From an uncultured Flavobacteriaceae bacterium (GTDB lineage: Bacteria > Bacteroidota > Bacteroidia > Flavobacteriales > Flavobacteriaceae), in NCBI GenBank assembly GCA_947500525.1, contig CANMSH010000001.1, positions 62,001-126,000 of the forward strand: a DNA stretch of 64,000 nucleotides, in the 5' to 3' direction. A program made the position numbers and the translations under genes. This document shows, in pieces, positions 55,070-63,266 of the stretch (within the stretch, counting starts at the first letter, position 1; each line of letters begins with the position of its first letter). The notes beneath the pieces are model-generated. The model was not told the DNA's origin. It did no database searches and saw only the letters and a list, made by a program, of their open reading frames with translations.

Positions 55070-56965
55070 ATGAATTCCAATAAACCACTTGCAATTTTTA
55101 TCATGGGTGTTTCTGGTGTAGGTAAGTCTACAATTGGGAGGTTATTGTCTGATCAACTTTCTATTCCTTTTTTCGATGGTGATGATTATCATCCTGAAGT
55201 GAACAAACAAAAAATGGCCAATGGTGATCCGCTGAATGATAACGATCGTCATGATTGGTTACTCAATTTAAATAAATTGGCCAATGAACAAACAGCTCAT
55301 AATTCATGTATTATTGCATGTTCGGCGTTAAAAGAAAGTTACCGAGAATTACTCAAAGTAGGAATAGAAGTCAATGTAAAATGGGTATTACTTCATGGTT
55401 CTTTCGACCAAGTACACCAAAGAATTCAACAACGAAAAGATCATTTTATGCCTGTGTCTTTGCTGCAGTCTCAATTTGACACCATAGAAGATCCTGTTGA
55501 TGCGCTTAAAATTAATATTCGGGAAACACCTCAAAAAATAACAACATTAATAGTGAACCAACTACAGAAGAAATCAGAATTTGGATTAATAGGACTTGGT
55601 GTAATGGGAAAAAGCTTAGCGAGAAACTTAGCTTCTAATAATTTTAAGCTTTCAATGTTTAACAGACATGTTCCGAAAAAAGAGGAAAACATTGCCTTAC
55701 AATTTAGCAATGAGTTCACAGAACTTTCGGAAGCAAAGCCATTTGATGATTTACAAGCTTTCGTAAACTCATTACAAACTCCGCGTAAAATAATGTTAAT
55801 GGTAAACGCCGGGAAACCAGTAGACGCAGTAATCGAAAATTTAATACCGCTTTTATCTAAAGGCGATGTGATTATTGATGGGGGAAATTCTCATTACAAA
55901 AAAACACAGGCAAGAATCGATGCACTCGAAAGTCATGACATATATTTTATTGGAGCTGGTGTTTCTGGTGGTGAGGAAGGCGCATTAAAAGGACCTTCTA
56001 TTATGCCTGGAGGAAATCAGAATGCGTACAAATTGGTACAGCCTTTTTTAGAAACTATAGCCGCAAAAAATAAGGATAACGATCCTTGCTGCACCTATAT
56101 TGGTAATGGAGGAAGTGGTCATTTTATAAAAATGGTGCATAATGGTATTGAATATGTCGAAATGCAACTTTTAGCTGAGGTCTATTTTATCTTGAAAAGC
56201 ATGGGTAAAAACCCAGATGAAATAGCGAATATATTAGAATCTTGGTCTACTGAAGCCAACAGTTACTTGCTAGAAATTACCATTAATATATTAAGAAAAA
56301 AAGAAGGAAATGGCTGGCTAATTGATGCCATATTGGATAAATCTGGTAATAAAGGAACTGGTAACTGGACCACCATTGCTACTGCAGAACTTGGAATACC
56401 AAGTACTTTGATTCCAGCCTCTTTATTCGCACGCTACCTATCTGCTTTTAAGGAAGAACGTTTACAAGTTTATAAAACATATGCCGAGCAAAATTCAAAA
56501 TTTGATATCGACATTTCTGCGTTATTGAAAGGGTATCAATTAGCAAGAATTGTAAATCATCACCAAGGATTTAGATTACTCTCGCAGGCATCCGTTTCAT
56601 ATAATTGGAATTTAAATTTATCGAAAATTGCCAGTATATGGACCAACGGCTGTATTATTAGATCTACTTTAATAGAAGAGCTCATTGATATTTTAAAAAA
56701 TGATGATATCATTCTATTAAGTGATGCTATTATTCCTCGAGTTAAACTGATGAAAAACTCATTGAATACTGTTGTTTCTCAGTGCATACTTGGAGAAATA
56801 CCAATTCCTTGTTTTAGTGAAGCCGTAAACTTTTTAAATGGATATAAAGAATCGTATACTTCGGCTAATCTAATTCAAGCGCAACGAGATTACTTCGGAG
56901 CACATACCTTTCAAAGAGTTGATGATGCTAGCGGTAAGTTTTATCATGTTAATTGGGAAAGTTAA
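55070..56965 (+). CDS. Gluconokinase / 6-phosphogluconate dehydrogenase fusion
   Basis: A 631-residue two-enzyme protein. Residues 7-165 are a GntK-type gluconokinase: Walker A GVSGVGKS (13-20), GDDYHP, CSALKESYR and the RKDHFMPVSLLQSQF block. Residues 168-631 are a complete 6-phosphogluconate dehydrogenase: the NADP-binding GLIGLGVMG (172-180), GGNSHYKKT, GAGVSGGEEGA with the catalytic Lys/Asn set, KMVHNGIEYVEMQ and a C-terminal domain. Together they turn gluconate into ribulose 5-phosphate, with 6-phosphogluconate made and used on one chain. The reading frame is continuous with no linker stop or frameshift. Separate genes are the rule, so this fusion is worth attention. Confidence 0.93.
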   Translation: MNSNKPLAIFIMGVSGVGKSTIGRLLSDQLSIPFFDGDDYHPEVNKQKMANGDPLNDNDRHDWLLNLNKLANEQTAHNSCIIACSALKESYRELLKVGIEVNVKWVLLHGSFDQVHQRIQQRKDHFMPVSLLQSQFDTIEDPVDALKINIRETPQKITTLIVNQLQKKSEFGLIGLGVMGKSLARNLASNNFKLSMFNRHVPKKEENIALQFSNEFTELSEAKPFDDLQAFVNSLQTPRKIMLMVNAGKPVDAVIENLIPLLSKGDVIIDGGNSHYKKTQARIDALESHDIYFIGAGVSGGEEGALKGPSIMPGGNQNAYKLVQPFLETIAAKNKDNDPCCTYIGNGGSGHFIKMVHNGIEYVEMQLLAEVYFILKSMGKNPDEIANILESWSTEANSYLLEITINILRKKEGNGWLIDAILDKSGNKGTGNWTTIATAELGIPSTLIPASLFARYLSAFKEERLQVYKTYAEQNSKFDIDISALLKGYQLARIVNHHQGFRLLSQASVSYNWNLNLSKIASIWTNGCIIRSTLIEELIDILKNDDIILLSDAIIPRVKLMKNSLNTVVSQCILGEIPIPCFSEAVNFLNGYKESYTSANLIQAQRDYFGAHTFQRVDDASGKFYHVNWES

Positions 56966-56989
56966 AAAAGACTTCATCTTAATTTCTAT

Positions 56990-57934
56990 CTAAAAAGCTA
57001 TTTTCATTTCTTGCCTAGCAACATTAAAGCCTTTTTCTCGAACTGTTTTTCGTGCAGAACTTCCTTCAACTAAAAGTGGGTTTGTATGATTGAAATGAAT
57101 AAAATAAATTTTGGCTTTATCATTTACTGATAAGGCCTCAAATAATTGCATGCTTTCCTCAACAAAAGGATGCGGCACCTCATTCATATTGCGGTCAATT
57201 TCTCCATTTTTATAAAAAGTAGCATCTAAAAAAGCAATATCTACTTTCTTTATATAATCCATAATACTTTTTTCCCACTTATTCCATTTGTCAATATCAG
57301 GAATGAACAACGCTTTTTTATTCTTCGTATGAATAATATATCCAACGGTTTCAGTAAATTCGTCGCGATGTGGGACTTCTATAGGCTCCACAGCAATACG
57401 CTCATTTAAAGTTATGATTGAATCTTTCTTTAAAATTTTTAAATCGATATTCTGAAGCCTTACCAATTGACTCCAAGGACCATTATTTTCCAAATAATCA
57501 CGCATGCGAGGCATGGCATAAACCGGCATATGTTGCGCATTGAATGCTTCTCTACCTAAAAACATCAAACCCGTATAATGACCAATATGTCCATGTGTTA
57601 AGAATATCCCATCAGGTAGTTGTTTATCTTTTTTTAAATGTTTGGAAAGAAGTTTTGTTTGTGGGGTAAAATCAGGAGTGGCATCAAATAACCAACTCTC
57701 ATTTGAACTAGGGTCAATCACCGCAATTGAACTCACAAATCTTTTGGCTAACGGATTCTTAAAAACCCTTTCACAACATTCTTTTTTACAGGCAATTTGA
57801 GGATATCCAGCGTCTTGCGCATTTCCTAAAACTAAAATATAAGGAGATGTTGATTCACTAAGCATTTCTTTTTCTTGTTCAATACATGAACAACAAAGTA
57901 ACATGATGAAGATATAGAAACAACTTTTAACCAT
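56990..57934 (-). CDS. PqqB-like metallo-beta-lactamase-fold lipoprotein
   Basis: A 314-residue protein with a lipoprotein signal (MLLCCSCIEQE region) and an MBL fold: LGNAQDAGYPQIAC at the start, the metal-loop THGHIGHYTGL (Asp of the standard HxHxDH replaced, as in PqqB), then IPDIDKW and FIHFNHTNPL. PqqB takes part in pyrroloquinoline quinone making, but the other pqq genes are not present here and a lipid anchor is unusual, so this is a PqqB-like hydrolase or oxidase of unknown substrate, in the periplasm. Confidence 0.82.
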   Translation of the reverse strand: MVKSCFYIFIMLLCCSCIEQEKEMLSESTSPYILVLGNAQDAGYPQIACKKECCERVFKNPLAKRFVSSIAVIDPSSNESWLFDATPDFTPQTKLLSKHLKKDKQLPDGIFLTHGHIGHYTGLMFLGREAFNAQHMPVYAMPRMRDYLENNGPWSQLVRLQNIDLKILKKDSIITLNERIAVEPIEVPHRDEFTETVGYIIHTKNKKALFIPDIDKWNKWEKSIMDYIKKVDIAFLDATFYKNGEIDRNMNEVPHPFVEESMQLFEALSVNDKAKIYFIHFNHTNPLLVEGSSARKTVREKGFNVARQEMKIAF

Positions 57935-57956
57935 TTATAAAGTCTGTTATGAGAAT

Positions 57957-58787
57957 TTACCATCCTCCAGAGGCACCGCCGCCGCCAAAGCCGCCACCAC
58001 CAAAACCGCCACCAAAACCGCCACCGAAACCACCGCCAAAACTTCCTCCTCCAGAGCTACCACCAAAACCGCCACCGCCGAAGCCTCCTCGACCAGATTT
58101 ACTCAAGATAATAGCCTCCAAGATAGATCCACCAACCGAATCTCTACGCCCCCTATGTCTTCCACCTCTACGATTATTTTTATTTGACAGTATGATGAGT
58201 AAAATCACGAAAAATAGTATGATAAAAATTATGGGGATCCCTCCCGAATTTTCATTGTTAAAGTTGCGATTCTCGCGATATTCTCCATTCAAAATTTGCA
58301 TGACTGCAGAGGTACCTCTATCTAATCCCTCGTAGAAATTTCCTTGCTTAAATTGTGGTGTTATAATATTAGTTATTATTCTTTTCGACAGCGCATCAGT
58401 TAGTAAATGCTCTACACCATATCCAGTTTGAATTGTTAATTTTCTATCATTTTTGGCAATAAGTATAAACACACCATTATCCTTATCTGCCTGCCCTATA
58501 CCCCAATTTTGGGCCCATTTTGTCGCAAAAAACGCAATATCTTCACCATTAATAGTCTTTACTGTAGCTACCACAATTTGGGTCGAAGTAGAATCAGCAT
58601 AACCAATTAATTTTTGTTCTAACGCATTTTTTTCAAAACCACTCAAGAGCTGAGCTTCGTCGTATACACTTGTTTCTTTTTCAGGTTTTGGAGGAATCTT
58701 TTTTTGCGAATATCCAACGACAATAAAATTGAATAAAAATAAAGCACAGCAAAAGAATTGTACGTATTTATATTTGATATGATGCAT
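57957..58787 (-). CDS. YgcG-like TPM-domain protein with Gly-rich tail
   Basis: A 276-residue protein: signal peptide (about 1-28), TPM domain (about 38-165; STQIVVATVKTI, DNGVFILIAKNDRKLTIQTGYGVE), one membrane helix (about 186-202), a short Arg-rich stretch and a C-terminal tail of about 50 residues made of GGFGGG-type repeats. This is the YgcG/Psb32 layout, with the TPM domain outside. It is a second TPM protein in the window; the other lies in the LemA operon. The ending is low-complexity, and its opposite strand gives a spurious proline-rich frame. Confidence 0.88.
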   Translation of the reverse strand: MHHIKYKYVQFFCCALFLFNFIVVGYSQKKIPPKPEKETSVYDEAQLLSGFEKNALEQKLIGYADSTSTQIVVATVKTINGEDIAFFATKWAQNWGIGQADKDNGVFILIAKNDRKLTIQTGYGVEHLLTDALSKRIITNIITPQFKQGNFYEGLDRGTSAVMQILNGEYRENRNFNNENSGGIPIIFIILFFVILLIILSNKNNRRGGRHRGRRDSVGGSILEAIILSKSGRGGFGGGGFGGSSGGGSFGGGFGGGFGGGFGGGGFGGGGASGGW

Positions 58788-58946
58788 TCTCTATTTATGG
58801 AAGTTCTAAATTCATTTGCAAGATACTAAAAAGCATTACAATAGATAAGTCTTCATATTAATGAATACGTTATGTATAAGGTTAAAAAATTGTCTATTAA
58901 TAAAAATCAAATTACCTTAGATGCTCTTAACTAACCTTGATTTAAA

Positions 58947-61900
58947 ATGAAGAAACTAACCTTCCTTGTATTTCTTATAGCCACGGCCGTAAGCGCTCAA
59001 CAATTAGATATAGAAAAATTAAAAGGCATGAAACCTAGGGCAATAGGTCCGGCAGGAATGAGTGGACGTATTACTGCCATTGATGTGGTTACAAATCAAC
59101 CAGATATTATGTACGTCGGTGCAGCCTCTGGAGGTGTTTGGAAATCTGAAAGTGGAGGGATCGATTGGAAGCCTATTTTTGATGACCAACCTACCGCCGG
59201 AATTGGGGCAATTGCTATTCAACAAAGTAATCCTGATGTAATATGGGTAGGTACTGGAGAAGGAAATCCAAGAAATAGTCTAAACGGTGGTTATGGAATT
59301 TATAAAAGTTTAGACGCCGGAGCGACCTGGAAATCTATGGGTCTTGAAAAAACGAGAAATATCCATCGAATTATTATTGATAAAAACGATCCTAATACAG
59401 TGTATGTGGCCGCTATTGGTTCTCCTTGGGGAGAACATCCTGAACGTGGTGTTTTTAAAACAACCGATGGAGGTAAAACTTGGACCAAGTCTTTGTTCGT
59501 AAATAATAAAACGGGAGCTGCCGATTTGGTGGTAGATCCATCCAATCCGAATAAATTAATTGCGGCCATGTGGGAACATCGTAGAAAGCCATGGACTTTT
59601 AATTCTGGAGGTAAGGGTTCTGGCTTGTACATTACTTATGACGGAGGAGATACTTGGAAAAAAAAGACAGATGAAGATGGTTTACCAAAAGGAAATTTAG
59701 GAAGAATAGGTCTTGCTATTGCTCCGAGTAATACCAAAATAGTCTATGCGCTGGTTGAAGCTAAAAAAAATGCGCTCTATAAATCTGAAGATGGCGGTGC
59801 TAAATGGAAAAAACTAAATGACAAACCAGGCATTGGCAACAGACCATTCTACTACTCTGATATTTTCGTAGATTCTAAAAATGAAAATCGATTATATAGT
59901 GTATTTACCTATGTAAATGTAAGCGATGACGGCGGTAAATCTTTCAAACAATTAATGCCTGCGTATGGCACTTCAGTTGGAGTTCACCCTGATCATCATG
60001 CATGGTGGATACATCCTGACAATCCTAATTTCATGATTGACGGAAACGACGGAGGATTGAATATAACGAAAGATAAAGGGAAAACTTGGAGGTTCATTGA
60101 AAATCTTCCGGTGGGCCAGTTCTATCATATTGCCTATGACATGGAATATCCATACAACTTGTATGGAGGTATGCAAGATAATGGTTCATGGGCAGGGCCA
60201 GCTTATGTATTAAAGGCTCAAGGGATTCGAAACGCATATTGGCAAGAAATTTCTTTCGGCGATGGCTTCGATGTTGTACCCGACCCGAAAAACTATCGCT
60301 ACGGGTATAGTATGTCTCAACAAGGTTTTGTGAGCATTTATGACCGTGAGACTGGAAATAACAAAATGGTGCGTCCAACGCACCCTGATCCGAATGTAAA
60401 ATTACGTTTCAATTGGAACGCTGCTATCGCTATTGATCCATTTGACAAAGAAACGATTTACTTTGGAAGTCAGTTCGTGCATAAAACATCAAACCGCGGT
60501 CATGAATGGGTTATTATTTCTGATGATCTAACTACAAATGATCCCGAAAAACAGAAACAACATGAAAGTGGTGGTATTACCATGGACGCTACAGGTGCAG
60601 AAAATCATTGTACAATTTTAGCGATTACTCCAAGTACCATTGAAAAAGGACTTCTCTGGGTAGGTACTGATGATGGTCAAATTCAGCTTTCTAGAAACGG
60701 CGGTGAAACATGGACCAATGTAACTCCAAAAGGTAAAAAAATGCTTAAAGGTGGTTGGATAGCCCAAATAAAAGCCTCTGCATTTAATGCTGGTGAAGCC
60801 TATGCGGTTATAAATAATTACAGGAATTTTGATTTTAAACCTTACCTATATCGTACTAGAGATTATGGAAAAACATGGGAAAGTTTACTCAACTCTAAAG
60901 ACGAAACTTTTGGATATTCGCTATCTTTAATTCAAGATCCGGTAGAGAAAAAACTACTCTTTTTAGGTACAGAAAATGGTTTGTATTTTAGTTTAGATGA
61001 AACCAAATCTTGGACTAAATGGACCGAAGGATACCCTACTGTACCTACAATGGATTTAGAAATTCATCCAAGAGAACATGACTTAGTTATTGGTACATTT
61101 GGAAGATCGTTTTACGTATTAGATGATATTCGTCCATTACGTGAACTCGCTTCAAAAGGCAGTCAAGAATTAAATAAGACCATCAAAGTTTATCAAGCAC
61201 CAAATGCTTTTATAAATCAAACGCAACAAGCTTCGGGAACACGATTTGGTGGTAACGCTATGTTTAACGGAGATAATAGACGTGGAGGTGCTATGGTAAG
61301 TTATAGCATTCATAAACCAACACCAAATGCCGGTGATAAAAAGTCAAGTAAAATCGGTGATTCCATTACAATGAAAGTCTTCAACAATCAAAATGTCTTA
61401 ATACGAACTATCAAAAGAAAAGCTCCAAAAGAAAGTGGTATACACAGAACCTATTGGAGCTTAGGAGAAAAAGGAGTACGAGGGCCATCGCGTCGCGCGA
61501 GACGCAAAAATTTACCCGAAGCCAGAGGCGTAACAGTATTACCAGGAGACTATAAAATAGTACTACACTACGGTACATCTAAAGATTCAACAACAGTTAG
61601 TGTGGCCTATGATCCAAGGGTAAAAATGCCGTTAAATGTTTTAAAGAGTAAGTATGACTTACTTAAAAAATTAGAAAATAAAACAGGTTTAGCAGGCAAA
61701 GCAATTGAGCAATTAAACGCTTCTAAGAAAATTGCTTCGTCTTACAAAAAACAGTTAAAAGAGAAAAAAGATTCAATATATAAAGCACCATTGGCGGCGA
61801 CTGATTCTATAGTAAAGTCTATAAATACATTAATTGATGGTATGGTTGGAAAAGAAGATAAACGTCAAGGTATTACTAGAAATCCTGATCCTACACCAAT

Positions 61901-62114
61901 GACTTTTGTGTTTACGGCGCGAAGATATATTGGTTCATTATTGCAAGAACCTGGAAAAACAGAACGTCAGTTAATGAAAACTGCCAATGAAAAATTGGAT
62001 GTTGAAATGAACAAAATAAACACTTTTTATAAAAAAGATTGGCCCACTTACAGAAAACAAATTGAGGCTTTAAATCTCAGTTTATTTAAAGACTTTAAGG
62101 AGTTGAAAGAATAA
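58947..62114 (+). CDS. Large secreted BNR/Asp-box beta-propeller protein
   Basis: A 1055-residue protein with a signal peptide (MKKLTFLVFLIATAVSAQ). From about 30 to 720 it contains many sialidase-type Asp-box turns such as SAGGVW, DGGKTW, DGGDTWK, NGGETW and RDYGKTW, which build one or two large beta-propellers of the VPS10/sortilin-like or glycosyl-hydrolase-type. From about 790 to 1055 lies a helical C-terminal part with no type IX sorting signal or lipobox. It probably resides in the periplasm or outer surface. Members of this family are common in Bacteroidota and many are hypothetical; the glycosidase label seen for some is unproven. Confidence 0.87.
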   Translation: MKKLTFLVFLIATAVSAQQLDIEKLKGMKPRAIGPAGMSGRITAIDVVTNQPDIMYVGAASGGVWKSESGGIDWKPIFDDQPTAGIGAIAIQQSNPDVIWVGTGEGNPRNSLNGGYGIYKSLDAGATWKSMGLEKTRNIHRIIIDKNDPNTVYVAAIGSPWGEHPERGVFKTTDGGKTWTKSLFVNNKTGAADLVVDPSNPNKLIAAMWEHRRKPWTFNSGGKGSGLYITYDGGDTWKKKTDEDGLPKGNLGRIGLAIAPSNTKIVYALVEAKKNALYKSEDGGAKWKKLNDKPGIGNRPFYYSDIFVDSKNENRLYSVFTYVNVSDDGGKSFKQLMPAYGTSVGVHPDHHAWWIHPDNPNFMIDGNDGGLNITKDKGKTWRFIENLPVGQFYHIAYDMEYPYNLYGGMQDNGSWAGPAYVLKAQGIRNAYWQEISFGDGFDVVPDPKNYRYGYSMSQQGFVSIYDRETGNNKMVRPTHPDPNVKLRFNWNAAIAIDPFDKETIYFGSQFVHKTSNRGHEWVIISDDLTTNDPEKQKQHESGGITMDATGAENHCTILAITPSTIEKGLLWVGTDDGQIQLSRNGGETWTNVTPKGKKMLKGGWIAQIKASAFNAGEAYAVINNYRNFDFKPYLYRTRDYGKTWESLLNSKDETFGYSLSLIQDPVEKKLLFLGTENGLYFSLDETKSWTKWTEGYPTVPTMDLEIHPREHDLVIGTFGRSFYVLDDIRPLRELASKGSQELNKTIKVYQAPNAFINQTQQASGTRFGGNAMFNGDNRRGGAMVSYSIHKPTPNAGDKKSSKIGDSITMKVFNNQNVLIRTIKRKAPKESGIHRTYWSLGEKGVRGPSRRARRKNLPEARGVTVLPGDYKIVLHYGTSKDSTTVSVAYDPRVKMPLNVLKSKYDLLKKLENKTGLAGKAIEQLNASKKIASSYKKQLKEKKDSIYKAPLAATDSIVKSINTLIDGMVGKEDKRQGITRNPDPTPMTFVFTARRYIGSLLQEPGKTERQLMKTANEKLDVEMNKINTFYKKDWPTYRKQIEALNLSLFKDFKELKE

Positions 62115-62119
62115 TAAAT

Positions 62120-62746
62120 CTATTTGCTTTCAATATTTGATGGCTTTAAACACTTTTTAGTTTCCCACTTGTTTTTTAGAGAATCAAGTGGGATTTTTTT
62201 AGAATTGCAATCTAAAAAGTAGCCGTTTTTATCTTTACTTAAGATCAAAAGTTTTCCGGCCAAAAGCGAATCATTCACTTTCTGCATGAGTACCATTTTT
62301 GTTTCTTTTTTAAACCTATGACCTACGGCTATTCCAACCCTATTGTTATGTAAATCCATCTCGGTTGCAGGTTTATCGGGAAGTAGACCATCTTCTAACC
62401 TACGCTTTTTATATGTTTGATAATTACCTTTTTCATGCGCTTTCCCTAAGGTATACGCAGCTCTTTTACCAATATCTTGAGAAAGACGTGCCATCCAATA
62501 ACTATGCTTGAACGCATCTAATTTACCTCCATTATTATCTTTTCCAACCATGTCATTAACTAGTTGTATTGAATCTTTAACACGCAATACTTCCATCGAA
62601 ATCGAATATGCCCTCTTCGCTTTGAATGGATGCAAAAGTACCCATGTTCTTTCTGGCTTAGACAATTTAGACAATGACCGCTTCAACTTTGGTGAGCAGC
62701 TAAGGAATAGTAAACAGAACAAACAATAATATATTTTTTTCATCAT
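62120..62746 (-). CDS. Lipoprotein with DUF6973-like domain
   Basis: About 208 residues with signal MMKKIYYCLFCLLFLSC (Cys about 17). The middle (about 70-145) shows DAFKHSYWMARLSQDIG, LGKAHE and MDLHNNRVGIAVG, the pattern of a DUF6973-type domain seen in Bacteroidota and in some polymorphic toxins (recalled, not checked). The paired His and Asn/Asp residues could be catalytic. It has three near-equivalent starts (62752, 62746, 62743). It converges with the propeller gene 5 bp apart. Confidence 0.75.
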   Translation of the reverse strand: MMKKIYYCLFCLLFLSCSPKLKRSLSKLSKPERTWVLLHPFKAKRAYSISMEVLRVKDSIQLVNDMVGKDNNGGKLDAFKHSYWMARLSQDIGKRAAYTLGKAHEKGNYQTYKKRRLEDGLLPDKPATEMDLHNNRVGIAVGHRFKKETKMVLMQKVNDSLLAGKLLILSKDKNGYFLDCNSKKIPLDSLKNKWETKKCLKPSNIESK

Positions 62747-62880
62747 TGACATATCATTCTAAGAAGTCTAAAATTAAATATTTATACTTTAAGGATATCC
62801 TAAAAATGAATGCCATTAATTGTGTATTATATAAATTTTTCGTTAATTTATCATTATTAACCGAAATTAATCAAACATTT

Positions 62881-63165
62881 ATGGAAAATTTACTCCCATT
62901 AATCATTCAATTAGTAAGTGGTGCTGCTGGCGGAAACGTTGCAGGATCTTTAATGAAAAAGTTCTCTCTTGGTACAGTAGGGAATTCAATTTTAGGTATT
63001 TTAGGTGGTGGCCTAGGTGGTCAACTTCTTGGTATGCTAGGAATTGAAACCGGTGGTTCAGAAATGGCCATTGGAAGCATTTTAGGAAGTGTTGCCGGTG
63101 GTGGTGTTGGAGGTGGTGTGTTGATGGCCATTGTAGGAATGATTAAGAATGCTATGAAGAAATAA
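62881..63165 (+). CDS. Small glycine-rich hydrophobic protein
   Basis: A 94-residue protein beginning MENLLPLIIQLVSGAAGGNV. Over 25% is glycine, arranged as GxxxG-like hydrophobic segments (about 5-30, 35-65, 70-90) typical of tightly packed membrane helices or colicin-type glycine-zipper proteins. The start is ATG 62881; the longer open frame upstream (from 62746) is not convincing. No function can be named. A perfect palindromic terminator follows at 63186. Confidence 0.75.
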   Translation: MENLLPLIIQLVSGAAGGNVAGSLMKKFSLGTVGNSILGILGGGLGGQLLGMLGIETGGSEMAIGSILGSVAGGGVGGGVLMAIVGMIKNAMKK

Positions 63166-63185
63166 ATAACATAGCTTAAAAATTT

Positions 63186-63214
63186 AAAGGCGTTCAAATT
63201 TGAACGCCTTTTTT
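63186..63214 (+). terminator. Intrinsic terminator after the glycine-rich gene
   Basis: A perfect 26-bp palindrome (63186-63211), in effect an 11-bp stem with AT centre, and a T-run, 20 bp after the stop. Confidence 0.9.
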
Positions 63215-63266
63215 ATTGCCTAATTCATTAGAACTGTTATTTTTGATGTTCTTATAAACCTGCCTT

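Noticed and set aside
57949..58335. Proline-rich plus-strand frame
   Set aside because: It is the opposite strand of the GGFGGG repeats of the TPM/YgcG-like protein; the composition is a by-product.
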